Of a stretch of DNA of 23,886 bases, positions 1-8,600 are shown piece after piece. Position numbers and translations under genes: made by a program. How positions within the stretch are numbered: the stretch's first letter is position 1; each line of letters begins with the position of its first letter. Origin of the DNA: an uncultured Bacilli bacterium (GTDB lineage Bacteria > Bacillota_I > Bacilli_A > RF39 > UBA660); the NCBI GenBank assembly GCA_934096945.1, contig CAKOND010000015.1, positions 1 through 23,886 of the forward strand, read 5' to 3'. The notes under the pieces were generated by a model. That model had not been told where the DNA came from. It ran no database searches and saw nothing but the letters and a program-made list of their open reading frames with translations.

Positions 1-1
1 T

Positions 2-91
2 GGCGTCCGTCCAGTCTTGTATCTAAAAGCTTCTGCTCTCTATGCTGGAGGATCTGGAACTAAAGCTTCGCCAATAAATTTGGTAGTTTGA
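2..91 (+). CDS. C-terminal end of a DGR variable protein, or a template repeat (partial)
   Basis: Open from the window edge to a TGA at 89-91, giving 29 residues. It contains VRPVLYLKASA followed by a Gly/Ser-rich GGSGT turn. The same layout ends the protein at 19796-20935 (VHPAFYLLSSV, then SGTGS, then DPIRIN), so both are C-termini of one surface-protein family whose members are often targets of diversity-generating retroelements. The codons ending in C or G (GGC GTC CGT CCA GTC) differ from the AT-rich local style. It lies directly before a reverse-transcriptase pseudogene. That position suits a template repeat as well as a target-gene end, and the rest is outside the window, so the two cannot be separated here. 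Confidence 0.5.
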   Translation, partial: GVRPVLYLKASALYAGGSGTKASPINLVV

Positions 92-152
92 TAACCTTAG
101 GTTAGCACGGATGGCGGGATTATCCGCCCTGCGCCGCCGATGCTAAGCTATC
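89..152 (+). other. GC-rich structured element between DGR repeat and RT
   Basis: A GC-rich patch in otherwise AT-rich DNA that folds as nested hairpins. TTAGCA (102-107) plus CGG (108-110) pair with CCG (137-139) and TGCTAA (141-146), with one bulged A. Inside, GGCGG (113-117) pairs with CCGCC (124-128). A short AACC-TTA-GGTT hairpin lies just 5', and GATA/TATC may close the whole element. In DGRs a structured RNA between template repeat and reverse transcriptase is known to be needed for cDNA priming, and hairpins also sit just after variable repeats. That this element serves either role is inferred. Confidence 0.45.
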
Positions 153-883
153 AACATACTTATATCACTTTTTATCTATATGGAAAATATAATGGTATGC
201 TTATTAATGGTAGTGTGGGACATAATAAATATAATATATTTTTAATATATGAACCTAAGTGTAGATTAGTTATGAGTTTATTTGTGAAAGACAAATTGAT
301 AAATCACTTTGTTACTAGATATATATTAGAAAAGAAATTAACTTGATAGGAATGTTGCTACTAGAAAAGGCATGGGTACTGATTGTGCTATTAAGTTAGT
401 TATTAAATATAAGAATAAAGTAAAACAAAAATATGATAAGTTTTATGTTCTTAAACTAGATATTAGTAAGTATTTTTATAGTATTGATCATGAAGTTCTT
501 AAAAGTTTAATGGTTGATAAATTAGATGCTTATGAATATGATATTATCACTAAAATAATTGATAGTACAAATAAAACTTATATTAATGAAACTATAAATA
601 GATTAAAAAGAAAAAGTAATGCAGATGTACCATTATATGAATATGGTATATTGGTAATATGACTAGTCAGTTTTTATCTATATATTATTTATATAAATTA
701 GATCATTTAATAGTAGATGTTTTACATTTGAAATATTATGTTAGATATATGGATGATTTTATTATTTTTGATAATGATTTAAAGCATTTGAAAAAGTGTA
801 GAGATGTAATTATAGAAAGCTTAAAAAAAGAATATAAATTAAAGCTCAATGTAAAAGGAGTTAATTATTATATGAGATATTAA
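140..883 (+). pseudogene. Decayed reverse transcriptase (DGR/retron-type)
   Basis: Three frame fragments line up as one reverse transcriptase. The first (140-346) holds the N-terminal EPKCRLVMSL segment and reads into a TGA. From about 345 another frame continues with RNVATRKGMGTD and the LDISKYFYSIDH segment that carries the first catalytic Asp. At about 650 the frame shifts again, to GNMTSQF (motif 4/B) and YYVRYMDDFIIF (the YxDD active site). The second shift also removed the Gly-Leu-Pro-Ile part of the usual GLPIG block. The reading stops shortly after KLKLN, so the C-terminal thumb region is missing. This enzyme type makes mutagenised cDNA from a template repeat in DGRs, but this copy cannot be functional. 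The RT identity is firm; the DGR subtype is inferred from the flanking repeat-like end and hairpin. Confidence 0.82.
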
Positions 884-923
884 GAGTGTAAAAAATCTAA
901 ATATATTTTAATTCATGCATTTT

Positions 924-953
924 AAAAGAAGAATTTTATTTCAATTCTTCTCT
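924..953 (-). terminator. Terminator after uppP
   Basis: Read on the minus strand, AGAAGAATT pairs with AATTCTTCT (9 bp) around a 7-nt loop and is followed by TTTTAAAA. It lies directly after the uppP stop codon and closes the minus-strand cyclophilin-uppP unit. Confidence 0.7.
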
Positions 954-957
954 TTTG

Positions 958-1770
958 TTATCTAAAATATATAAATATGAATATTGCAAGTAGTAAACAG
1001 TAGATTGAGAACTTCCATAGTTTTCCTTGTTTTACCCAATTACTTAACCATTTATATGATACATAAGTTACAAGTCCAGCAGCTATCATTCCAACTAAGT
1101 ATGGTACTAAAAGAGTGGATAGTTCTGAAGTATTTGCTAGGTCACTTATTCCTAAAATCATCGTGGCAACACTTACTGGAAAATATAAAATAAATGTATA
1201 TTTTAAAGCAGTATCTCTTTTTAAATGACATAGCAAACATGCTACTAAAACTGTTCCACTTCTACTTATGCCAGGTATTATTGTTACCATTTGAAATAAG
1301 CCAATTATGATAGCATCTTTTAGCGTTATATCATAATCTTTTTTTTCACCTTTTATATTTCTTACTATAAATAATGCTAGTGCTGTGATTAAAAAGGCAA
1401 ATGCTAAACCTTTGATTGAATATAAACTTTCTAATTTATCTTTAAATAGAAAACCTACGATACCAACTGGAATTGTACTTATTACAACATACCAACAATA
1501 TTTAAATTTGTCTTTGGTTTCTTTTCTTTTTTCTTTATTAAATATGTAAATAAAGAAACTTGATACTAAATCTTTGATATCTTTCCAAAAGATAATGAAG
1601 ATTGCTACGAATGAACCAAAGTTAGAAATTATTTCAAAGTTTAAACTATTAAACATTGTGGTATTAAATAGATTTTTAAATAGAAATATGTGTCCTGAGC
1701 TGGAAATTGGTAAAGGTTCTGTTAAACCTTGAATTAATCCTAATATTAAATATGTTACTATATTATTCAT
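958..1770 (-). CDS. uppP: Undecaprenyl-diphosphatase UppP (BacA)
   Basis: An integral membrane phosphatase that converts undecaprenyl pyrophosphate to undecaprenyl phosphate, recycling the lipid carrier of peptidoglycan synthesis; overexpression confers bacitracin resistance in other species. The 270 residues match the usual length. Both signature blocks are present: GLTEPLPISSSGH near residue 16, with Glu18 and the Ser-rich loop, and PGISRSGT near residue 165, with the catalytic Arg. The first block has Pro where most homologues have Phe (EFLPISS). Many hydrophobic segments fit a multispanning fold. GGAG lies 6-7 bases before the ATG. It follows the cyclophilin gene by 39 bp on the same strand and is probably co-transcribed with it. 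Confidence 0.95.
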   Translation of the reverse strand: MNNIVTYLILGLIQGLTEPLPISSSGHIFLFKNLFNTTMFNSLNFEIISNFGSFVAIFIIFWKDIKDLVSSFFIYIFNKEKRKETKDKFKYCWYVVISTIPVGIVGFLFKDKLESLYSIKGLAFAFLITALALFIVRNIKGEKKDYDITLKDAIIIGLFQMVTIIPGISRSGTVLVACLLCHLKRDTALKYTFILYFPVSVATMILGISDLANTSELSTLLVPYLVGMIAAGLVTYVSYKWLSNWVKQGKLWKFSIYCLLLAIFIFIYFR

Positions 1771-1809
1771 GTTATTCTCCTTATTAAATATTATTTTTTA
1801 ATTTTTAAA

Positions 1810-2412
1810 TTATGCTTTAGTTACTTTATATTCTTTGCCAAAAGTATCTACGGTAGCACTTTCTATTGTAATATTTTCTTTTAGTTTTCCAGTTTGGCTA
1901 TCTTCAACTTCAGCACTATCTTCAATGTTTTTGATAACGTCCATACCTTGTATTACTTTACCAAATGCTGCATATTTATTATCAAGTGATGCACTTATCA
2001 TTTGTGAGTCTGCTAGAACTATAAAGAATTGTGAACCAGCACTATCAGGTGATGCACTTCTTGCCATTGAGATAATACCTGCTTTATGTTTTAAAGTGTT
2101 TTTAGTATAACCATTTTCACGAAACTCACCTTTAATACTGTAACCTGGGTCACCAGTGCCATTTCCCTCTGGGTCACCGCCTTGGAGTACAAATCCTGGT
2201 ACTAAACGATGAAATGTATTACCATTATAAAACCCTTCTTCTACTAAATTTACAAAATTGGCAACTGTATTCGGAGCATATTTTGGATATAATTCTATTT
2301 TTATTGCTCCATAGTCTTTGATATTCATGGTAACTATTGGATTATCATATTCTTTTTTACCACAACCTGTTAAACATAAGATACTTACTAAAATTATTAT
2401 TATTTTTTTCAT
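1810..2412 (-). CDS. Cyclophilin-type peptidyl-prolyl isomerase lipoprotein
   Basis: A lipoprotein signal peptide with lipobox LTGC (Cys17) precedes a complete cyclophilin domain, so the enzyme should be anchored on the outer face of the membrane and help secreted proteins fold by cis-trans isomerisation of Xaa-Pro bonds. Diagnostic segments are NTVANFVNLV, FHRLVPGFVLQGGDP (catalytic Arg in FHR), GSQFFIVLAD and AAFGKVIQGMDVI. The 200 residues match small bacterial cyclophilins plus a leader. The start is supported by GGTGAT 5 bases upstream. It is the first gene of the unit with uppP and diverges from the 2476 operon. No substrate can be named. Confidence 0.93.
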   Translation of the reverse strand: MKKIIIILVSILCLTGCGKKEYDNPIVTMNIKDYGAIKIELYPKYAPNTVANFVNLVEEGFYNGNTFHRLVPGFVLQGGDPEGNGTGDPGYSIKGEFRENGYTKNTLKHKAGIISMARSASPDSAGSQFFIVLADSQMISASLDNKYAAFGKVIQGMDVIKNIEDSAEVEDSQTGKLKENITIESATVDTFGKEYKVTKA

Positions 2413-2464
2413 ATAATCACCATGTTAATTTTATCATTTTATAAATAATAAAACAAGTAAAACA

Positions 2465-2475
2465 TATAATTAGAT
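2465..2475 (+). promoter_or_regulatory. -10 box directly before a start codon (leaderless)
   Basis: TATAAT at 2465-2470 is separated from the ATG at 2476 by only TAGAT. Transcription would start at or next to the A of ATG, leaving no room for a ribosome site, and none is visible further upstream. No good -35 is seen. The extended form CATATAAT also resembles a sporulation sigma-E type -10. Confidence 0.5.
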
Positions 2476-2670
2476 ATGAATATATTTAAAATAGTATTTG
2501 GAAGTTTACTTGTAAGTATTGGTTTATTTTGGATAATAATTTATTTAAATTTGTTTTATATTGGGTATAGTTTTTTAGATTTTGTTTATTTTATTATTAG
2601 AAGAGGAATTATATTGTTTTTTTTAGGAGGTGTTTTTTTGATTTATAAAGGAATGGGGAGAAAAATATGA
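2476..2670 (+). CDS. Small two-helix membrane protein
   Basis: A 64-residue protein with two hydrophobic stretches (about residues 5-30 and 35-58) separated by an aromatic loop, ending in a basic tail (YKGMGRKI). It therefore looks like a small integral membrane protein with its C-terminus in the cytoplasm. I do not recognise the family. The stop overlaps the start of the next gene (ATGA), which suggests translational coupling. It has no Shine-Dalgarno sequence, and a -10 box sits five bases before its ATG. Confidence 0.6.
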   Translation: MNIFKIVFGSLLVSIGLFWIIIYLNLFYIGYSFLDFVYFIIRRGIILFFLGGVFLIYKGMGRKI

Positions 2671-3296
2671 ACTATTATTATGATGTTTTACTTAATTTTT
2701 TAGATGGAAATGTTCAGTTTTATGAATGGGATAGTTTGGATAATTTAGAATATTATAAGAGAATACCTTTGGTGGGTGTTGATAGTAAAACTTTAAATGA
2801 TTTTATTAATAATGATGTAAAAGTAGAGAAAAAATTTTTAGAGTTAATTGAAAATAAAGCTAAGAAAAAAGGAGAATGTCCTTCGTATGTAGCAATTTTT
2901 GCGGATAGAAATGGAAGTATTGCTTTAGAATTTGATAAAGATGGTAATTCTATTTCACGAAGTTTCTTAGAAGTAAGAGATGATTTAAATATTGCAGAAG
3001 TTTTATATACAGTGGATATAATTAAATTAGATTATGAAGTAATAAAAAAAGTGGATTATAATAGAAGTCTAAGAGAAGAAAGTAAAATAAAACTTATTAT
3101 AAGAACTGAGCTAGAAACTTTAGAGAAAAATAAAGAATATACTAAACTTAAATATTTATATATGGAATGGTTTAATAAAGGGCCAAGTGATAAGGAAAAT
3201 ATGTATAAAGTGATGAATGAAAAATTAAGTGATGAAATTGGAATAAAAGAAAAAAGAATATATGATTTAATAAAACTTAGTTATAATAAAGTATAA
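2667..3296 (+). CDS. DUF3603/UPF0736 (YjbA-like) family protein
   Basis: A 209-residue soluble protein of unknown biochemical role. Its N-terminus (MNYYYDVLLNFLDG, then FYEWDSLDN and IPLVGVDSKTLNDFI) follows the pattern I remember for the Bacillus YjbA/UPF0736 family (MNYLHDV...FHEW..EDN...PLLRV), and a C-terminal LKYLYMEWFNKGP block matches that family's YWYTEW region. That assignment is from memory of the family and is moderately secure. No signal peptide or catalytic motif is seen. It overlaps the preceding membrane-protein gene by 4 bases and precedes a lipoprotein gene by 44 bp, so the three probably form one operon. Confidence 0.7.
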   Translation: MNYYYDVLLNFLDGNVQFYEWDSLDNLEYYKRIPLVGVDSKTLNDFINNDVKVEKKFLELIENKAKKKGECPSYVAIFADRNGSIALEFDKDGNSISRSFLEVRDDLNIAEVLYTVDIIKLDYEVIKKVDYNRSLREESKIKLIIRTELETLEKNKEYTKLKYLYMEWFNKGPSDKENMYKVMNEKLSDEIGIKEKRIYDLIKLSYNKV

Positions 3297-3340
3297 ATTA
3301 GAAATTAATGGTAATAATAATTGTAGAAGGAGGAGACTTC

Positions 3341-3895
3341 ATGAAAAAAATTTATAAATTATTATTAGTAGTAGGTATTTGTTTAGTATTAGCTGGTTGT
3401 GGTTGTATGAAAAAAACTGCTAAGGCGTCCGTTCAAGATTATCTAAATCAATATAAGAATTTAAGTAGCAATGTTATAAGTAGTATGGATGATGTTGTTA
3501 ATGATGAAAATTTAACTGATAGTCAAAAAGAAAAGTATAGAGATATACTTAAAAGACAATATCAAGATTTAAAATATGAAATTGTATCAGAAAAGTATGA
3601 TGGAGATAATGCCACTGTTGAAGTTAAAATAACTGTATATGATTTATATAAAGTTCAAAAAGATGCTAATAATTACTTAACTAATAGTGGTGATGAATTT
3701 AAAGAAAATGGTGTATATAGTAATGATTTATTTATGAATTATAAACTTGATAAAATGAAAAAGGTTACTGATACAGTAGAATATAATATTACATTTAATG
3801 TAACTAAAGATGATAAAGGTAACTATAAAGTAAATGATTTAAGTAATTCTGATTTAGAAAAAATACATGGCGTTTATAATTATGATAATGACTAG
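3341..3895 (+). CDS. Predicted lipoprotein of unknown function
   Basis: This start is chosen because AGAAGGAGGA lies 7 bases before it and a lipoprotein signal follows at once: a basic n-region, a hydrophobic core and lipobox LAGC with Cys20. A longer reading from an ATG at 3308 has no ribosome site and would bury the signal. The mature part, about 165 residues, is charged and soluble-looking (SVQDYLNQYKNL, then DLSNSDLEKIHGVY at the end), and resembles small extracytoplasmic lipoproteins of Bacillota without a motif I can name. It is the last gene of the 2476 operon, with a terminator overlapping its stop. Confidence 0.8.
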   Translation: MKKIYKLLLVVGICLVLAGCGCMKKTAKASVQDYLNQYKNLSSNVISSMDDVVNDENLTDSQKEKYRDILKRQYQDLKYEIVSEKYDGDNATVEVKITVYDLYKVQKDANNYLTNSGDEFKENGVYSNDLFMNYKLDKMKKVTDTVEYNITFNVTKDDKGNYKVNDLSNSDLEKIHGVYNYDND

Positions 3896-3918
3896 AGACT
3901 ATTTGTCTCTTTTCTTTT
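3894..3918 (+). terminator. Terminator between convergent genes
   Basis: AGAGAC pairs with GTCTCT around a short loop and is followed by TTTCTTTT. It starts at the stop codon of the lipoprotein and lies inside the last codons of the opposing gene at 3899-4690. Confidence 0.65.
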
Positions 3919-4690
3919 GGGCAAGTGGCAGGTCATAACTATAATGATGAGCAATAATTATTGCATCTTCAATTTTTTCAATTAATGGTTTGTCACTATT
4001 TTCTAATCTTTCAAAGTCTTTTTGAATTCTTTGTTTTAATTCTTCATCCGGTATTGTATTAAATAAAGGTATTAGTTCAATAACTGATGTATCATCTGGG
4101 TAAAATTCTAAAGTTATTAGTTTTCTTAAGCATTTATATATATTAAAGAAATAGTAATTACCATTAAATATTTTTATTTCGTGTTCTTTGATAAATTTAT
4201 TAATCATTGTTAATATATCTTCTAGTTTATGTGTATCTAAGTTAGTTAAATCAAAATTGTCATATATTATTTTATAAATGTGTCTTGGCTTTATTAAATG
4301 ATGCTCAAATCCGTATATTGTTTGTTTTAAAAGCTCAGGACAAGTTAAAAATGCAACATGTTTTACTTGTTTGTAAATGTTTACTTTGTTCTTTATTAAA
4401 GCTTCAATTAAATCTCTTTGTATTATTTCCGATAAATTTAAAAAATCATTACCTAATTTATATGATAGAATGGTAAATATCAAAGTGTGATTTATATCAT
4501 CTCGAGGGATTTTATCAAAAAAATTATTTTCTATGGCTAGCCATTTTTGGTTTGGGTAGTTACTCATGACTGAGTTAAACATAATTAAGGAAAGTTCATG
4601 TTCTTTATCATCTGGATAATTTTTATTAATGTAACTTTTAAGTCTTGATATATTGGCTGTAAATGAACTAAATTCTTTAACATGGGCCAT
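3899..4690 (-). CDS. Unknown protein, paralogue of the upstream gene
   Basis: A 263-residue soluble, mostly helical protein with no signal peptide and no motif I recognise. Its middle (IFTILSYKLGNDFL) aligns with YTILASKLGKELFQ of the gene before it (5480-4677), and the flanking helices match in pattern and length, so the two are tandem paralogues. The first 14 bases overlap the end of the upstream gene. AGAAGGAGG lies 8 bases before the ATG, so it is translated independently and well. The final codons encode a basic tail (QKKRDK) and overlap the terminator of the convergent lipoprotein gene. Confidence 0.75.
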   Translation of the reverse strand: MAHVKEFSSFTANISRLKSYINKNYPDDKEHELSLIMFNSVMSNYPNQKWLAIENNFFDKIPRDDINHTLIFTILSYKLGNDFLNLSEIIQRDLIEALIKNKVNIYKQVKHVAFLTCPELLKQTIYGFEHHLIKPRHIYKIIYDNFDLTNLDTHKLEDILTMINKFIKEHEIKIFNGNYYFFNIYKCLRKLITLEFYPDDTSVIELIPLFNTIPDEELKQRIQKDFERLENSDKPLIEKIEDAIIIAHHYSYDLPLAQKKRDK

Positions 4691-5480
4691 TTTTTTTCCT
4701 CCTTCTAAATATAACTATTTTGTGATTTTCTTCAAGAAGAGTTAATATTTTATGTATAATTGTATGTGTGTTATAACTTCTTTTTTCTATTTCTAAAATC
4801 TTTTCTTTTATTTCCAATATTTCTTCTTTGTCATTTTGATCAATAATTTGTAGTAGTAAATCAAGGGTTTTGAATGATTTTTGATTGTAAGTGAATTCTT
4901 TTTCATTTGCTTTTTTCATCTCAGAGTAAATTTTAAAATATATTGATTCAAGAGTGTTGCTTTTATCTATTAATATAGTATATGGTTCATCTTGGAGGTT
5001 GTGAAGCATTTTTAGAGAAAATTCCATGTCTTTTTGAGAAAAAGGAACGTTTTTAATGAGTTTTAAAATTATTTCAAATAATGGGAAACCATTAGAGTAA
5101 TTGCTTTTTATAAGTAGGTTATAAAATGGAGGGTTTAAAAATACTTTTGCATAGTAAGAATAGTTATATGGAGATATGTAGCATGAAAGTAGTGAATCTA
5201 TTAAGTTTTCAATTAGTGTTATATCTTTTTGAAATAATTCTTTGCCTAATTTGCTTGCAAGAATTGTGTAAACCATAATGAAATCTATTGATGGCATCGT
5301 GGATACGTTTTCTTTGAATGGTGTTTCTATTTCATTCCATAATTTTGGGGTAATTGTTTTAATGGATTTTTTAAATTCACTGATTAGAATTGGATTGTTT
5401 TCGATGCATTCATAGATGGCGGGACTTTTTAAAACTTCATTTTTTAGTTTTTCTAAATAATAGTTATAAGTCATATTCAT
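4677..5480 (-). CDS. Unknown protein, first of a paralogous pair
   Basis: A 267-residue helical, probably cytosolic protein of unknown function, with a strongly basic C-terminus (IFRRRKKN). It shares the W..IE...F, IDFIMVYTILASKLGKELF and following helix pattern with its downstream neighbour. An unusual all-G ribosome site (CGGGGGG) stands 4 bases before the ATG at 5480; a second ATG two codons later is possible. It is transcribed divergently from the giant protein gene at 5607 across a 120-bp gap, so a shared role is possible but not shown. Confidence 0.75.
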   Translation of the reverse strand: MNMTYNYYLEKLKNEVLKSPAIYECIENNPILISEFKKSIKTITPKLWNEIETPFKENVSTMPSIDFIMVYTILASKLGKELFQKDITLIENLIDSLLSCYISPYNYSYYAKVFLNPPFYNLLIKSNYSNGFPLFEIILKLIKNVPFSQKDMEFSLKMLHNLQDEPYTILIDKSNTLESIYFKIYSEMKKANEKEFTYNQKSFKTLDLLLQIIDQNDKEEILEIKEKILEIEKRSYNTHTIIHKILTLLEENHKIVIFRRRKKNGPC

Positions 5481-5554
5481 AAAACCCCCCGAACTTCTTG
5501 TTAATTTTATTTTATCATGGATATGTTTTATTTACAATTATAAAATGTTAATGA

Positions 5555-5582
5555 TTGAATATTATAGAATTTTTGATATAAT
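5555..5582 (+). promoter_or_regulatory. Promoter of the giant protein gene
   Basis: TTGAAT (5555-5560), a 16-bp spacer and TATAAT (5577-5582) with the extended TGA element at 5574-5576. The likely transcription start is near 5589, just before the GGAGGG ribosome site at 5595. Confidence 0.65.
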
Positions 5583-5606
5583 AGAAATTACTCTGGAGGG
5601 ATTATG

Positions 5607-8600
5607 ATGGATTTTTTTATAAGGTTAAAATATAAAAATGATATAAAAAAATGTGAAGATTATTTTGGAAAAGATGCATTTAAAGAACTTTATAATAAAT
5701 ATCGTAAGTTTTGGATTTGTCTTTTTGAATGTGATGAATTGGATTACTTTTTATACTATGTTAGACCTAAGGGAAAAGTCAGTGAATATCAATTTTTTGA
5801 AGCTGTGAAATTATATTATTATACACTATCTAGTGATTATGATGAATTGAATGATTTGATACGTTCGGAATTTAATTTAATATTTATTGAAACTAATGAT
5901 TTTAAAAGTATAAAGAAATATAATAAACATAAGATGTTTCGAGATATAAATATGCAACGTTTTGTTTCAATGCTTGGTAAAGATAATATTTTGAGATTAA
6001 ATAAAGAAACGGGTTTATTCGATAATCAAAATTTTTTTGAAAAGTTTGTTTATTATTTTACATTTGATAGTAGTATATATATTAAAAACTATGATGAGGC
6101 TAGAGATTATGTAGTAGAAGAAATAAGAGAAATTAAAAAGAATAGAAAATTTAGTTTATCATGTAATTATGAACATGTACATGGAGATTTTTTTAAGAAA
6201 TATCCTGATTTGTTTATTCGGAGTTGTGCTCCGTATGAACTCAGGAAAAAGTTTTATGATGGAAAATTATCCGCAAGTGATTTGTATAGGCATCCTGAGT
6301 ATATTGAATATTTAAAAAGCAAAGATTTATTGATGGTTATGAGACCTTTTAATATACTTATTGATAAAACTGTGTATAACTTATGGCTCTTAGTAAATAA
6401 AAAATATGCAAATGAAAAAATATTAGAGCTCTTTGTCAAATACTATTCTAATCATGTTAATAAAATTTTAGATTTTTCAGGGGTTAATTTTGATGACTTT
6501 AAAGAGGTAGAGATTAGATTTAAGGAAAAAATTTATAAAAATCTTATAAGTTTGGATATGATATTACCTGAACAAATAGAAGTTTTTTTACAAGATGATG
6601 ATTTTATGAGACTACATCCTGAGTTAGAACTAGATTTTGATGGATTAAATGTTAGTAGTAAAGAAAAAGATTGGCTAAAAGATAAGTTTTATCGAAAAAT
6701 TATGACATTAAATGATTTAAGAGAATGTCCAGAGTTACTTGAATTATTGATTAATAAAAATATTTTGGTGTTATTTAATATTGGAATGGATGATGTCAAG
6801 AATTTTATTATAAAAGAAGGAAAATTTAAGTTTTTGAGATTAGCTAGTGTTTTTGGTAACTCTTTGCTTATAGTTTTTAAAAATCATAATTTAGAATTTT
6901 ATGATAATTTAGAATTTATAGATGAAGTAAAATATATTGAACAAAGATTAGCTGGAGCTCTTTATGATGGAGATAAATACAAATTAGAAGATTTGCCAGA
7001 GTTCTTTAAGAAGAAATATTTAGATTTAGTGCTTAGTGATGATGCTTCGGATGAACTTAAGAAATATTTCTATGGCAAAGGTAAAACTTTAACATTTGAT
7101 TTTTTGAAGGGACATCCTGGATGGCTTAAATATTTGGATGGAAAAGATGTTCAGGGAATGTTTAAAAGATGTTATACATATTTTACATATAGAGAAGAAA
7201 TTGATGTAGCTTTTCAAGTGTTTAAAGATTTTCGCATTGGAGTAAAATATGCAGAAGTAGTTGATGAATGTATTAAATCTTATCAGGCTAAATTACTGGG
7301 AAATTGGTGGATTAAAACCAATAAAAAGTTCTTTCCTGATTTTGCTGTTGTATCTAATTTGACTTTAGATGCAGATATTGATAAATTTTTGAATAGTACT
7401 TCTTGGTGGAAAAAGTTAATAAAACTTGGAATTTTTGATAATGAAGAAAGAAAATCTGGAATTTTGAAAATGGCTTATATTTTTGGCGTTTTTGATAAAG
7501 ATCCTCATGGATTTCAATGGTTATATCAATATTTTTCATTACTACCAAATCAAATTAAATGTAGTAAAGTAGATATTTTGACAAAACCTTTTGAATATAA
7601 AGTCAATCCTGATTTAAGAAGATTAGCTTTAGAAGAAGGCTTTTCTGGACCAACAATATATGAGTATTCTGGTGGTACTTATAAACTAACTTTTGATCCC
7701 CGAAAATATCCGAAGTTTAGTGCAAGAGTACGGTGTATTATGGGTAATTTTAAGGTACTTAAATTATTGTCGCCGGATGATGTTCATCGAATTTTTGGAG
7801 GTATGAAACTTACATATAATAAGGATTTTTATGAATTTTTATTAGCTCATTGGGATAAATTGTTTGATGCTAGGGAAGCACAGTATATTGTGCCAATTCA
7901 AAAAGCTTTTAAGAAAATACAAATTGTTAATAGAAATAGAAAATTAACCTGGGAGATTGCTTGTAGTTTTGTAGATATAAATAAATATGAAGTTAATTTT
8001 GGAAATGAACAATTGCTTGATATTGCAAGTAAAGCGGCTTTAGATCCAGATGATATGGAAGAACTTGAAAAAATTTATGAAGAAGGAAAAAAGAGAATAT
8101 ATAGCACTATTCCAAGAATTGTAGGAAATGTTGGAAATATAAATTATGAAATAACTAGGTTAGATGACCCTCTTCCTCTTGGAATTGGAGATTTAACTGA
8201 TTGTTGTCAAACCCTTGATGATATTGCTGAAACTTGTATGATACATAGTATGACTAAACAAAATGGGAGATTATTTGTAGTTAGAAATGATGAGGGGGCA
8301 ATTTTAGCTCAAAGCTGGATCTGGAGAGATGATAATGTAATATGTTTTGATAATATTGAAGTTCCTTATAGAGTATTAGATTATGAAGATAAAAGTATTT
8401 TAACTAAAATTTTAAAAGCTTATAGAGAAGCATCCAAAAAATTAGTTATGATAGATCATAGTATTATTAAAGTTACTGTAGGTCTTGGGTATAATGATAT
8501 TGCTGATTTAATTGAAAAGAATTTGCCTAAAGATGTTAATCCTGTATATTTAAAAGATAATGGTTATATATATATAAATGACTCAAGAAAACAATCTATT

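Noticed and set aside
3308..3340. Longer N-terminus for the lipoprotein from the ATG at 3308
   Set aside because: No ribosome site precedes it, and it would place 11 residues before a clear lipoprotein signal; AGAAGGAGGA before 3341 decides the start.
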